This document shows positions 27,877 through 36,840 of a stretch of 64,000 nt of DNA, one piece after another. Each line of letters starts with the position of its first letter. Position 1 is the first letter of the stretch. The DNA comes from Enterobacter wuhouensis (lineage in GTDB: Bacteria; Pseudomonadota; Gammaproteobacteria; Enterobacterales; Enterobacteriaceae): NCBI RefSeq assembly GCF_004331265.1, contig NZ_SJOO01000002.1:372001-436000 (forward strand), given 5' to 3'. Both the position numbers and the translations under genes were made by a program. The notes under the pieces are model-generated. The model was not told the origin of the DNA. It did no database searches and saw nothing but the letters and a program-made list of their open reading frames with translations.

Positions 27877-29910
27877 TTACACATCCGGGAACATCACGCT
27901 GTTCCCCGGCGCTTCCCTGTGCAGGTGGATAAAGTTCAGGTGCCGCTCGTACTGGTCCAGAATATCCGTAATCACCTGCTCCTTGCTGTAATCCATCAAG
28001 TCATTCCCCTGGCTGCCTTCCAGCAGGAAGGTTTCCAGCCGATAGTAGGTCGACTTCCCGCTGCGCGCCCGGTAGGTGAACCCGGGAATTGAATACTGCT
28101 GCGGCCAGATCTTATAGACGAAGTTCTGCTCGTCGCCCATGTGCACCAGCAGGTCCAGGTGCCCCAGGGTCTCACCCTCTTCCGGCGGCAGGTTTTTCAG
28201 CTCCACGTAGGCCCCACGCAGCTTCAGCTCCTGCGCCACCTCTTCCATCGCCGGGAAGCAGACCGTCTCCATCATCTGTTTGGTGTAGCGCGTGCCCGGG
28301 TAGTTCATCAGGCGCGACAGGCGTTTCTTCCAGCTCAGGCGATCCTGCGCGCCCAGCGGTCGCGGCGCGGTGTCGCGGCTGGCGCTTTCGCGGCGGTAAT
28401 CTTCTACCTTGAGCGATTTATACAGCCCGGCCATCACGAAGAAGATCACGAAGCTGAACGGCAGACCCATGATCACCGTGGTGTTCTGCAGCGCAGAGAT
28501 ACCGTTGGTCATCAGCATGCCGAGCGTCAGCAGGCCGATGGCGACGGACCAGAAGATGCGCAGCCAGTTTGGCGCGTCGCTGTTGATGTCTTTGAGCTTC
28601 GAGGTGAAGTTGCCCAGCACCAGCGCGCCGGAATCCGCCGAGGTGACGTAAAACAGCAGGCCGGTGATGGTCGCCACCGAGGCGCTAAAGGTAAACGCCG
28701 GGTACTGCGCCAGCAGGCTGTAGAAGCCGCGCTCCGGGTGCGCCATCGCTTCCTGCGCGAAGGTCGCATTGCCGTGGATGATCTCGTGCAGCGCGCTGTT
28801 GCCGAAAATCGACAGCCACAGCAGGGTAAAGGTGAACGGGATAATCAGCGTGCCCATCACGAACTGGCGGATGGTGCGGCCACGCGAAATACGCGCCAGG
28901 AACAGGCCGACAAACGGCGACCACGCCACCCACCACGCCCAGAAGAACAGCGTCCAGTTGTTCATCCACTCCACCGGGCGGTCGAAGGCGAAGCTGTTCA
29001 GCGTCATGCCCATAAAGCGGTTCACGTAGTCACCCACGTTGAGCACTAAGGCATTGAGCAGGAACGAGGTATCGCCCATAAACAGCACGAACAGGATCAG
29101 CCCCAGCGCCAGCGCCACGTTCAGCTCGGAGAGCACGCGGATGCCTTTATCGACGCCCGACGTCACCGAGATGGTGGCGATAATGACGGAGAGCGCAATC
29201 AGAGCCGCCTTGGCCGCCATCGAGTCCGGGATATCAAACAGCACGCTCAGCCCGTAGTTGAGCTGCACCACGCCGATGCCGAGCGTCGTCGCGATACCAA
29301 AGATGGTGCCGATCACCGCCGCAATGTCGACGCTGTGGCCAATCGGGCCGTTAATTTTTTTACCGAAGATCGGGTAGAGCGCGGAGCGGATGGTGAGGGG
29401 CAAATTATAACGATAGCTAAAGTATCCGAGCGCCATGCCCATCAGGGCATACATCGACCAGCCGGTCAGGCCGTAGTGGAACAGCGTCCAGACCATCGCC
29501 TGGCGCGCGGCCTCCATCGTCTGCCCTGCCCCTTCCGGCGGCTGCATATACTGCGTGACCGGTTCCGCCACCGAGAAGAACATCAGGTCGATGCCGATGC
29601 CCGCGGCAAACAGCATTGCGGCCCAGCTCAGCAGGCTAAACTCGGGCTTTGACTGCTCAGGCCCGAGCTTCACCGAACCGAAGCGCGAGCAGGCAATGCA
29701 GACCACGAAGACGATATAGAGCGTCGCGGCCAGCAGATAGTACCAGCCGAAGGTCTTCGACACCCAGTTCAGGGTGCGCCCAATCCACTCGGCAGAAAAA
29801 TCACGAAAGAAGATCGTCGTCAGGGAAAACAACAAAATCAGCCCGGCGGAAGTATAAAAAACGACCGGGTTGATTTTGTCTTTTTCTCTGTCCTGTGAAA
29901 GGTCTGTCAT
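27877..29910 (-). CDS. betT: High-affinity choline transporter BetT (BCCT family)
   Basis: The 677-residue inner-membrane protein imports choline with protons. About 12 membrane segments fill residues 15-510, with the BCCT aromatic signature WTLFFWAWWVAWSPFVGLF, and a roughly 150-residue cytoplasmic tail follows, as in E. coli BetT. It is divergent from betIBA across a 128-base gap with a BetI-like operator. It supplies choline for BetA and BetB to turn into glycine betaine under osmotic stress. Confidence 0.94.
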   Translation of the reverse strand: MTDLSQDREKDKINPVVFYTSAGLILLFSLTTIFFRDFSAEWIGRTLNWVSKTFGWYYLLAATLYIVFVVCIACSRFGSVKLGPEQSKPEFSLLSWAAMLFAAGIGIDLMFFSVAEPVTQYMQPPEGAGQTMEAARQAMVWTLFHYGLTGWSMYALMGMALGYFSYRYNLPLTIRSALYPIFGKKINGPIGHSVDIAAVIGTIFGIATTLGIGVVQLNYGLSVLFDIPDSMAAKAALIALSVIIATISVTSGVDKGIRVLSELNVALALGLILFVLFMGDTSFLLNALVLNVGDYVNRFMGMTLNSFAFDRPVEWMNNWTLFFWAWWVAWSPFVGLFLARISRGRTIRQFVMGTLIIPFTFTLLWLSIFGNSALHEIIHGNATFAQEAMAHPERGFYSLLAQYPAFTFSASVATITGLLFYVTSADSGALVLGNFTSKLKDINSDAPNWLRIFWSVAIGLLTLGMLMTNGISALQNTTVIMGLPFSFVIFFVMAGLYKSLKVEDYRRESASRDTAPRPLGAQDRLSWKKRLSRLMNYPGTRYTKQMMETVCFPAMEEVAQELKLRGAYVELKNLPPEEGETLGHLDLLVHMGDEQNFVYKIWPQQYSIPGFTYRARSGKSTYYRLETFLLEGSQGNDLMDYSKEQVITDILDQYERHLNFIHLHREAPGNSVMFPDV

Positions 29911-29975
29911 CCAGTATCCCCACTGTTTTTGTAACTATTGAAATCCAAAACCGCAACAATTAAGACACATTTTAT

Positions 29976-29989
29976 ATTGAACGTCCAAT
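29976..29989. promoter_or_regulatory. Candidate BetI operator between betT and betI
   Basis: ATTGAACGTCCAAT is a near-perfect inverted repeat (one mismatched pair) placed between the two divergent bet starts, where BetI is known to bind in E. coli. The exact site is inferred from symmetry. Confidence 0.55.
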
Positions 29990-30038
29990 CAAAAACCGCT
30001 TTAATAGTTAACCAACGCTGATGAATGGAGTGGCAAAA

Positions 30039-30626
30039 ATGCCCAAAGTGGGGATGCAGCCGATCCGGCGCAGGCAGCTAATCGATGCCACGCTGGAAGC
30101 AATAAATGAGGTGGGTATGCACGATGCGACCATCGCGCAGATCGCCCGTCGGGCGGGCGTTTCCACGGGGATCATCAGCCACTACTTCAAAGATAAAAAT
30201 GGCCTGCTGGAAGCGACCATGCGCGACATCACCGGCCAGCTGCGCGACGCGGTGTTAAGCCGTTTACACGCCCTGCCGCACGGCAGCGCGGAGCAGCGAT
30301 TGCAGGCCATTGTCGGCGGCAACTTTGATGAAACCCAGACCAGCGGCGCGGCGATGAAGGCCTGGCTGGCCTTCTGGGCGAGCAGCATGCACCAGCCGAT
30401 GCTCTACCGCCTGCAGCAGGTGAGCAGCCGCCGCCTGCTGTCGAATCTGGTGTACGAGTTCCGCCGCGAGCTGCCGCGACAGCAGGCCGAAGAGGCGGGC
30501 TACGGGCTGGCGGCGCTGATCGACGGGCTGTGGCTGCGCGCCGCGCTGAGCGGCAAGCCGCTGGATAAAACCCTGGCGCAATCGCTCACCAGCCACTTTA
30601 TCAGCCAGCATTTACCGACCGAATAA
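30039..30626 (+). CDS. betI: Choline-responsive repressor BetI (TetR family)
   Basis: The 195-residue TetR-type repressor shuts the bet genes off when choline is absent. The N-terminal helix-turn-helix is seen in [20 protein letters not shown], followed by an all-helical ligand domain ([20 protein letters not shown]). ATG 30039, giving [14 protein letters not shown], matches E. coli BetI and has GGAG nine bases upstream; the in-frame ATG at 30021 adds six residues. betB follows after 13 bases. Confidence 0.95.
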   Translation: MPKVGMQPIRRRQLIDATLEAINEVGMHDATIAQIARRAGVSTGIISHYFKDKNGLLEATMRDITGQLRDAVLSRLHALPHGSAEQRLQAIVGGNFDETQTSGAAMKAWLAFWASSMHQPMLYRLQQVSSRRLLSNLVYEFRRELPRQQAEEAGYGLAALIDGLWLRAALSGKPLDKTLAQSLTSHFISQHLPTE

Positions 30627-30639
30627 CCGAGGAGAATTT

Positions 30640-32112
30640 ATGTCCCGAATGGCAGAACAGCAGCTTTATATCAATGGTGGTTATACATCCGCCACCAGCG
30701 GTCGCACCTTCGAGACCATCAACCCGGCCAACGGTGAAGTCCTGGCGAGCGTACAGGCCGCCGGACGTGAAGATGTGGATCGCGCCGTAGAAAGCGCACA
30801 GCGCGGGCAAAAAATCTGGGCGGCGATGACCGCCATGGAGCGCTCGCGCATCCTGCGTCGCGCCGTCGATATCCTGCGCGAGCGCAACGACGAGCTCGCA
30901 AAGTTGGAAACCCTCGACACCGGTAAAGCATTTTCTGAAACCTCAACCGTCGACATCGTCACCGGCGCGGACGTGCTGGAGTACTACGCGGGGCTGATCC
31001 CGGCGCTGGAAGGCAGCCAGATCCCGCTGCGCGAGACCTCGTTCGTCTACACCCGCCGCGAGCCGCTGGGCGTGGTGGCGGGCATCGGCGCGTGGAACTA
31101 CCCGATCCAGATCGCCCTGTGGAAATCGGCCCCGGCGCTGGCGGCGGGCAACGCCATGATCTTCAAGCCAAGCGAGGTGACGCCGCTCACCGCACTCAAG
31201 CTCGCGGAGATCTACACCGAAGCGGGCGTTCCGGACGGGGTGTTTAACGTCCTGCCGGGCGTTGGCGCGGAGACCGGCCAGTTCCTGACCGAGCATCCGG
31301 GCATCGCCAAAGTCTCCTTCACCGGCGGCGTCGCCAGCGGCAAAAAGGTGATGGCCAACTCGGCGGCCTCGTCCCTGAAAGAAGTGACGATGGAGCTGGG
31401 CGGCAAATCCCCGCTGATTATTTTCGACGACGCGGATCTGGATCTCGCGGCGGACATCGCGATGATGGCGAACTTCTTCAGCTCCGGCCAGGTGTGCACC
31501 AACGGCACCCGCGTGTTCGTGCCCGCGAAATCTAAGGCCGCGTTTGAGCAGAAGATCGTCGAGCGCGTGGGCCGCATCCGCGCGGGCGATCTGTTCGATG
31601 AACGCACCAACTTTGGTCCGATGGTCAGCTTCCCGCACCGCGACAGCGTGCTTCGCTACATCGCCAAAGGCAAAGAGGAAGGCGCGCGCGTGCTGTGCGG
31701 CGGAGACGCGCTGAAGGGCGAAGGTTTTGACAACGGCGCGTGGGTCGCCCCGACCGTGTTCACCGACTGCACCGACGAAATGACCATCGTGCGCGAAGAG
31801 ATCTTCGGCCCGGTGATGTCCATCCTCACCTATGAATCCGATGAAGAAGCCATTCGCCGCGCCAACGACACCGACTACGGCCTGGCGGCGGGCATCGTCA
31901 CGGCCGACCTGAACCGCGCGCACGGCGCCATTCATCAGCTCGAAGCGGGCATCTGCTGGATCAACACCTGGGGTGAATCCGCCGCAGAGATGCCGGTTGG
32001 CGGCTACAAGCACTCCGGCATTGGCCGCGAGAACGGCGTGATGACGCTGCAGAGCTACACCCAGGTGAAGTCCATCCAGGTTGAGATGGGTAAATTCCAG
32101 TCCATATTTTAA
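30640..32112 (+). CDS. betB: Betaine aldehyde dehydrogenase BetB
   Basis: The 490-residue aldehyde dehydrogenase oxidises betaine aldehyde to glycine betaine with NAD(P)+. Key sites are [20 protein letters not shown] (cofactor Asn), [22 protein letters not shown] (Glu base) and [16 protein letters not shown] (nucleophile Cys). Length equals that of E. coli BetB. It is preceded by an AGGAG site and lies 13 bases before the TTG start of betA, in the operon betIBA. Confidence 0.96.
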   Translation: MSRMAEQQLYINGGYTSATSGRTFETINPANGEVLASVQAAGREDVDRAVESAQRGQKIWAAMTAMERSRILRRAVDILRERNDELAKLETLDTGKAFSETSTVDIVTGADVLEYYAGLIPALEGSQIPLRETSFVYTRREPLGVVAGIGAWNYPIQIALWKSAPALAAGNAMIFKPSEVTPLTALKLAEIYTEAGVPDGVFNVLPGVGAETGQFLTEHPGIAKVSFTGGVASGKKVMANSAASSLKEVTMELGGKSPLIIFDDADLDLAADIAMMANFFSSGQVCTNGTRVFVPAKSKAAFEQKIVERVGRIRAGDLFDERTNFGPMVSFPHRDSVLRYIAKGKEEGARVLCGGDALKGEGFDNGAWVAPTVFTDCTDEMTIVREEIFGPVMSILTYESDEEAIRRANDTDYGLAAGIVTADLNRAHGAIHQLEAGICWINTWGESAAEMPVGGYKHSGIGRENGVMTLQSYTQVKSIQVEMGKFQSIF

Positions 32113-32125
32113 CCGGGAGGTTTAT

Positions 32126-33790
32126 TTGCAATTTGACTACATCATTATCGGTGCCGGCTCTGCCGGCAACGTGCTGGCAACGCGACTGACTGAAGATCCG
32201 AACACCACCGTCCTGCTGCTCGAGGCGGGCGGGCCGGATTACCGTATGGATTTCCGCACCCAGATGCCCGCCGCGCTGGCGTTCCCGCTGCAGGGCAAGC
32301 GCTACAACTGGGCGTATGAAACCGAGCCAGAGCCGTACATGAACAACCGCCGCATGGAGTGCGGACGCGGCAAAGGGCTGGGCGGCTCTTCGCTGATTAA
32401 CGGCATGTGCTACGTGCGCGGCAACGCCATGGATCTGGACAACTGGGCGAAAGAATCTGGCCTTGAACACTGGAGCTACCTCAACTGCCTGCCCTACTAC
32501 CGCAAGGCGGAGACCCGCGACGTGGGGCCGAACGATTACCACGGCGGCGACGGTCCGGTGAGCGTCACCACCTCTAAGCCGGGCGTGAACCCGCTGTTTG
32601 AAGCGATGGTCGAAGCCGGCGTGCAGGCGGGCTACCCGCGCACCGAGGATCTCAACGGCTACCAGCAGGAAGGCTTCGGCCCGATGGACCGCACGGTGAC
32701 GCCACAGGGCCGACGCGCCAGCACCGCGCGCGGCTATCTGGACCAGGCAAAGCAACGCCCGAACCTGACCATCCGCACCCACGCCATGACCGATCATATT
32801 ATTTTTGACGGCAAGCGCGCGGCGGGCGTCGAGTGGCTCGAGGGCGAAAGCACCATTCCGTCCAAAGCGACGGCAAATAAAGAAGTCCTGCTGTGCGCAG
32901 GGGCGATTGCCTCCCCGCAGATCCTCCAGCGCTCCGGCGTGGGCAGCGCGGACCTGCTCGCCGAGTTCGATATCCCGCTGGTGCACGACCTGCCCGGCGT
33001 GGGCGAAAACCTGCAGGATCACCTGGAGATGTACCTCCAGTATGAGTGCAAAGAGCCGGTCTCCCTCTACCCTGCCCTGCAGTGGTGGAACCAGCCGAAG
33101 ATTGGTGCCGAGTGGCTGTTTGGCGGCACCGGCGTGGGCGCGAGCAACCACTTCGAAGCGGGCGGCTTTATCCGCAGCCGCGAAGAGTTCGAGTGGCCGA
33201 ACATTCAGTACCACTTCCTGCCGGTGGCGATTAACTATAACGGTTCGAACGCGGTAAAAGAGCACGGCTTCCAGTGCCACGTCGGCTCCATGCGCTCCCC
33301 GAGCCGCGGGCACGTGCGCATTAAGTCCCGCGATCCGCACCAGCATCCGGCGATCCTGTTCAACTATATGTCCCACGAGCAGGACTGGCAGGAGTTCCGC
33401 GACGCGATCCGCATCACGCGTGAGATCATGCACCAGCCCGCACTGGACAAATACCGCGGTCGTGAAATCAGCCCGGGCGTCGAGTGCCAGACCGACGAAC
33501 AGCTGGACGAGTTCGTGCGTAACCACGCCGAAACCGCGTTTCACCCGTGCGGTACCTGCAAGATGGGCAATGACGAGATGGCGGTAGTTGACGGCGAAGG
33601 CCGCGTTCACGGGCTGGAGGGGCTGCGCGTCGTGGATGCGTCGATCATGCCGCAGATCATCACCGGCAATCTGAACGCCACCACTATCATGATTGGCGAG
33701 AAGATTGCCGACGCCATTCGCGGGCGCGAGCCGCTGGCGAAGAGCACGGCGGCGTATTACGTGGCGAACGGAGCGCCGGTAAGACGCTAA
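32126..33790 (+). CDS. betA: Choline dehydrogenase BetA (GMC family)
   Basis: The 554-residue flavoenzyme oxidises choline to betaine aldehyde at the inner membrane. The FAD-binding GAGSAGN lies at the N terminus; the GMC signatures [20 protein letters not shown] and [15 protein letters not shown] are intact, as is the C-terminal active-site region HPCGTCKMG...[13 protein letters not shown]. The start is TTG at 32126 (LQFDYIIIG) after GGGAGG, which matches the E. coli N terminus; the open frame continues upstream only as an overlap with betB. Confidence 0.95.
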   Translation: MQFDYIIIGAGSAGNVLATRLTEDPNTTVLLLEAGGPDYRMDFRTQMPAALAFPLQGKRYNWAYETEPEPYMNNRRMECGRGKGLGGSSLINGMCYVRGNAMDLDNWAKESGLEHWSYLNCLPYYRKAETRDVGPNDYHGGDGPVSVTTSKPGVNPLFEAMVEAGVQAGYPRTEDLNGYQQEGFGPMDRTVTPQGRRASTARGYLDQAKQRPNLTIRTHAMTDHIIFDGKRAAGVEWLEGESTIPSKATANKEVLLCAGAIASPQILQRSGVGSADLLAEFDIPLVHDLPGVGENLQDHLEMYLQYECKEPVSLYPALQWWNQPKIGAEWLFGGTGVGASNHFEAGGFIRSREEFEWPNIQYHFLPVAINYNGSNAVKEHGFQCHVGSMRSPSRGHVRIKSRDPHQHPAILFNYMSHEQDWQEFRDAIRITREIMHQPALDKYRGREISPGVECQTDEQLDEFVRNHAETAFHPCGTCKMGNDEMAVVDGEGRVHGLEGLRVVDASIMPQIITGNLNATTIMIGEKIADAIRGREPLAKSTAAYYVANGAPVRR

Positions 33791-33795
33791 GTCAT

Positions 33796-33834
33796 TTCCC
33801 CTCACCCTGACCCTCTCCCCAAAGGGGAGAGGGA
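33796..33834. repeat. CCCTCTCCCC/GGGGAGAGGG palindrome after betA
   Basis: CCCTCACCCTGACCCTCTCC then CCAAAGGGGAGAGGG starts five bases after the betA stop. It is the same element as at 14229 and is placed where a terminator is expected. Confidence 0.8.
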
Positions 33835-33942
33835 ATTCACTTCCCCGCCAAAAATTTATTTTCATTTCACTGCATCCAGTTTCCCCCCTGCCCTCGTATG
33901 TGAGTATGTGAGCAACGCCTTTGCTCCCTAATCCGAGGATAA

Positions 33943-34509
33943 ATGATGAAAAAGCTACTCAGTGTTGCATTCGTATCCAGCGCCTTGCTCTTCTGTGCAG
34001 GCGCATCAGCAGCCATGACGTCTGGCTCCGTGATGGTGGGCGGAGCGGAAATGTTCCCGAGCAAAAACATTGTTGAAAACGCCGTGAATTCAAAAGATCA
34101 CACCACGCTGGTGGCGGCGGTCAAAGCGGCTGGCCTGGTGGATACCCTGCAGAGCAAAGGGCCCTTCACCGTTTTTGCGCCAACCGATGCGGCGTTTGCA
34201 AAATTGCCTGCGGGTACGGTCGACAATCTGGTGAAGCCGGAAAATAAAGCGCTGCTCACCAGCATTCTGACCTACCACGTGGTTGCGGGTAATTACGATA
34301 TGAAAGCGCTGGAGCAAAAAATTAAACAGGGCGGCGGCCACGCGGAGCTGAAAACCGTTAACGGGCAACCGCTGTGGATCATGAGCAACGGCCCGCACAA
34401 CATCCAGATCAAGGATGGTAAAGGCAACGTGGCGAACATCAGCACCTACGACGTCCATCAGAAAAATGGCGTGATCGACGTGATTGATACCGTCCTGATG
34501 CCTAAGTAG
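33943..34509 (+). CDS. Secreted fasciclin (FAS1) domain protein
   Basis: The 188-residue precursor has a signal peptide (MMKKLLSVAF..., cleavage near ASA-AMT) and one FAS1 domain. FAS1 boxes are clear: GPFTVFAPTDAAFAKLP (H1-like), LLTSILTYHVVAGNYD, and the C-terminal NGVIDVIDTVLMP. FAS1 proteins are usually extracytoplasmic adhesion or surface proteins. It lies 43 bases before an ECF sigma factor and its anti-sigma factor and is likely a target of, or a signal for, that pair. The ATG follows a clear CCGAGGAT site. The role is not known. Confidence 0.85.
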   Translation: MMKKLLSVAFVSSALLFCAGASAAMTSGSVMVGGAEMFPSKNIVENAVNSKDHTTLVAAVKAAGLVDTLQSKGPFTVFAPTDAAFAKLPAGTVDNLVKPENKALLTSILTYHVVAGNYDMKALEQKIKQGGGHAELKTVNGQPLWIMSNGPHNIQIKDGKGNVANISTYDVHQKNGVIDVIDTVLMPK

Positions 34510-34510
34510 T

Positions 34511-34520
34511 TGTCTATACT
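34511..34520 (+). promoter_or_regulatory. Sigma-S/extended -10 type promoter element before the ECF sigma gene
   Basis: TGTCTATACT, followed by TCGG, matches an extended -10 and the CTATACT core liked by sigma S. It lies just after the fasciclin stop and 33 bases before the sigma gene, suggesting a promoter of its own. The same ten bases occur before ybdK (52741). Confidence 0.4.
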
Positions 34521-34552
34521 TCGGAAGTGTGACGTTGCCTTCCGGGAAAAAC

Positions 34553-35107
34553 ATGGATAACGCGCTGGCTGAACAGCAGTTGAAATTAATGCAGGCGGTC
34601 GCAAACGGCGATCGCCGCGCATTTGAACAACTTTACCGCCTCACTTCGCCTCACCTGTTTGCCGTCGCGCTGCGCATGTTGCGCCATCGCGCCTGGGCAG
34701 AAGAGATCCTTCACGACTGTTTTGTCACCGTCTGGAGTAAAGCCGAAACCTATAACGCCACCCTGAGCTCCCCGATGACCTGGCTTACGCATATTGTTCG
34801 CAACCGCTGTATTGACTGGCTGCGCAGCGGGCAAACCCGGGCTGCCGCCCGTGAAGAGTCGTATTCGGAAGATATTCTGCTGAGCGAAAGCGATGAGCAG
34901 AATAACTGGCACGACGACGCGCAGGCAGCACGGCTCAGGCATTGTCTGGAACATTTGAGTCACGAACAGCGCCAGAGCATTACGCTCGCCTACTATCAGG
35001 GCATGTCCCACAGCGACATTGCCGACTGGCTCCAGCAGCCCGTGGGCTCGGTAAAAAGCTGGATCCGGCGCGCGATGGATCATCTTCGGGAGTGCGTGGG
35101 CCTATGA
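34553..35107 (+). CDS. ECF-type RNA polymerase sigma factor
   Basis: The 184-residue protein has sigma region 2 (AFEQLYRLTSPHLFAVALRM, then AEEILHDCFVTVW and PMTWLTHIVRNRCIDWLR) and region 4 (LAYYQGMSHSDIADWLQQPV, GSVKSWIRRAM), and no region 3, so it is an ECF sigma factor. ATG 34553 is preferred; an in-frame GTG at 34529 would add eight residues. It overlaps the anti-sigma gene by four bases (ATGA). Together with the fasciclin protein upstream this forms a likely envelope-signal module. The signal is unknown. Confidence 0.88.
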   Translation: MDNALAEQQLKLMQAVANGDRRAFEQLYRLTSPHLFAVALRMLRHRAWAEEILHDCFVTVWSKAETYNATLSSPMTWLTHIVRNRCIDWLRSGQTRAAAREESYSEDILLSESDEQNNWHDDAQAARLRHCLEHLSHEQRQSITLAYYQGMSHSDIADWLQQPVGSVKSWIRRAMDHLRECVGL

Positions 35108-35751
35108 ATGACAGCGAAAAACGCGATGACATGCTGGCTGCGGAATATGCCCTCGGCACCCTGCGCGGCGGGGCGCGGCTTCAGTTCCAGAAAAGGCTTG
35201 CCGCTGATCCCGGACTGGCCGCCCGCGTGGCGTACTGGCAGGAAACGTTCAGCACGCTCGACAGCCATCTCGCGCCCGTTACCCCACCCGAGACGGTGTG
35301 GAAGAAGATCGCCCTCGATCTGCCGCCGAAAAAGCCTTTGCGCCAAAGCCGACCTTATCTCGGCTGGATGGTCGCGGCCGGCATCGCCGCCGTTAGCGCG
35401 GTAGCATGGTATACCACCCGCACGCCGGAACTCGCACCGCTGATGGTGCTCAACGATGCCCAACAGCACGGGCAGTGGATTGTCAGTGCGGACGCCCGCC
35501 GCCAGTATCTGAGCATAACCCCTCTCAGACCGAACGCCGTCGCGGCGCAAAATAGCCTGCAGATTTGGCTGATCCCTGCCGGTGAGGCCCCGATCTCCCT
35601 GGGCCTGCTGCATAACGCTGTACCGACGAGCGTTGTCCTGAAGAACGAAACCCTTACTCCTGACGCCATAATAGCCATAAGCCTCGAGCCCGAGGGGGGA
35701 TCGCCCACCGGCCAACCCACCGGCCCCGTGCTCTACAGTGGCAAAATTTAA
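35104..35751 (+). CDS. Membrane anti-sigma factor (RskA-like)
   Basis: The 215-residue protein has an N-terminal cytoplasmic domain with DDMLAAEYALGTLRGGARLQ, typical of anti-sigma factors that clamp the sigma, one membrane helix (GWMVAAGIAAVSAVAW at about residue 84), and a periplasmic RskA-type domain (LQIWLIPAGEAPISLGLL). It overlaps the sigma gene by four bases, so the two should be made in fixed ratio. The periplasmic part would sense an envelope cue, perhaps through proteolysis. Confidence 0.87.
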   Translation: MNDSEKRDDMLAAEYALGTLRGGARLQFQKRLAADPGLAARVAYWQETFSTLDSHLAPVTPPETVWKKIALDLPPKKPLRQSRPYLGWMVAAGIAAVSAVAWYTTRTPELAPLMVLNDAQQHGQWIVSADARRQYLSITPLRPNAVAAQNSLQIWLIPAGEAPISLGLLHNAVPTSVVLKNETLTPDAIIAISLEPEGGSPTGQPTGPVLYSGKI

Positions 35752-35757
35752 TTCTCA

Positions 35758-35775
35758 GGCCCTGCTCGCAGGGCC
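35758..35775 (+). terminator. GC hairpin after the anti-sigma gene
   Basis: GGCCCTG-CTCG-CAGGGCC is a seven-base stem six bases after the stop. No strong T run follows, so it may be a weak or Rho-assisted terminator. Confidence 0.4.
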
Positions 35776-35913
35776 GCGAGCGTCTTAATACACCTTTCGC
35801 CATGATACGAAAAGAGAGCATTTTCAAGGCCAAACCTTATTTCGATAATATTCACTTTTACATATAAGAATTAAATATTAGCACGGCAATGCATTTAATT
35901 ATTTAAAACGTTA

Positions 35914-35940
35914 TTGACACTCTCTCCTGAACTCTATTAA
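35914..35940 (+). promoter_or_regulatory. Candidate sigma-70 promoter for the SDR-ThDP operon
   Basis: A consensus -35 box TTGACA (35914-35919) is followed 15 bases later by TATTAA (35935-35940), in a 315-base AT-rich gap. Transcription from here would carry a leader of more than 100 bases that includes the hairpin at 35987-36022. Apart from this promoter, that hairpin and the GC hairpin at 35758, I see nothing in the gap. Confidence 0.45.
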
Positions 35941-35986
35941 GTTTAATCGAATGTCATTCCATTCAAAATATACAATATATCGCTTT

Positions 35987-36022
35987 AAGGATTAAAGAAT
36001 CTGTCATTATTCTTTAATCCTT
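35987..36022 (+). terminator. Perfect 14-bp stem-loop in the leader of the SDR-ThDP operon (attenuator-like)
   Basis: AAGGATTAAAGAAT and ATTCTTTAATCCTT are exact reverse complements with an eight-base loop (CTGTCATT). A T-rich run (CCTTTTATTTTTT) follows. It lies downstream of the likely promoter and 45 bases before the first ATG, so it may be a leader terminator or an operator. Confidence 0.55.
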
Positions 36023-36066
36023 TCCTGCCTTTTATTTTTTGAATCACACAACAGTGAGATAAGATC

Positions 36067-36807
36067 ATGAATAATAGTGCAAACAAGGTTATTGTTATCA
36101 CCGGCGCCAGCAGCGGGATCGGCGAGGCTATTGCTCTGTATTTAGCGGATAAGGCATTTTCGCTGGTCCTGGTGGCGCGCCGCCTTGAGAGGATTAACGC
36201 CCTGGTGGATCGGATCATTCAGCAGGGCGGACAGGCGATTGCCGTAAAGGCCGACGTCACGCGCCAGGAAGAGGTGCAAAAGGCGATCGATGCTGCCGTC
36301 GCGGCATACCAGCGCGTGGACGTGCTGATAAACAACGCCGGTTTTATGGCTATCGCCCCCCTCAGCGAGCTAAAAACCGACGAGTGGGACCGGATGATTG
36401 ATACCAACCTGAAGGGCGTACTGTACGGTATCGCCGCGGCATTCCCGGTATTCCAGCGCCAGGGAAGCGGCCACTTTATCAACGTGGCCTCCGTGGCGGG
36501 TATCAAAGTGCTGGCCCCCGGCGGCGTGGTGTACAGCGCCACGAAATTCGCGGTTCGCGCCCTGAGCGAAGGCCTTCGCCAGGAGGCGGGCAGGACCATT
36601 CGAACCACCCTTATTTCTCCGGGCGCGGTCGAAAGCGAGCTGCAGTTCGGCAGCTCAGACGAAGAGAGTAAAAAATTTCTCCATGAGTTTTATAAGCAGG
36701 CTATTTCGGCTGACGCGATTGCCCGCTCCGTTTTATTTGCTATCGAACAGCCCAACGACGTTGATGTGAATGAAATTGTTGTCCGACCGACGCAGGAAGA
36801 ATTTTAG
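36067..36807 (+). CDS. SDR family NAD(P)-dependent oxidoreductase
   Basis: The 246-residue classical SDR has TGASSGIG at residues 13-20, VLVARR (Arg pair suggests NADP), NNAGFMA, the catalytic Ser in NVASVAG, YSATK (Tyr and Lys), and a closing SPGAVESEL. It resembles YdfG-type enzymes acting on hydroxy acids or small ketones. It is 33 bases upstream of a ThDP enzyme and so probably reduces the aldehyde, ketone or acyloin made by that enzyme. Substrate unknown. Confidence 0.85.
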   Translation: MNNSANKVIVITGASSGIGEAIALYLADKAFSLVLVARRLERINALVDRIIQQGGQAIAVKADVTRQEEVQKAIDAAVAAYQRVDVLINNAGFMAIAPLSELKTDEWDRMIDTNLKGVLYGIAAAFPVFQRQGSGHFINVASVAGIKVLAPGGVVYSATKFAVRALSEGLRQEAGRTIRTTLISPGAVESELQFGSSDEESKKFLHEFYKQAISADAIARSVLFAIEQPNDVDVNEIVVRPTQEEF

Positions 36808-36840
36808 TATGACTTAATTAATACTGAATGAGGTGTCATT

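Noticed and set aside
31961..33865. A 634-codon minus-strand open frame across betA
   Set aside because: Antisense shadow of betA without a ribosome site or recognisable domain.
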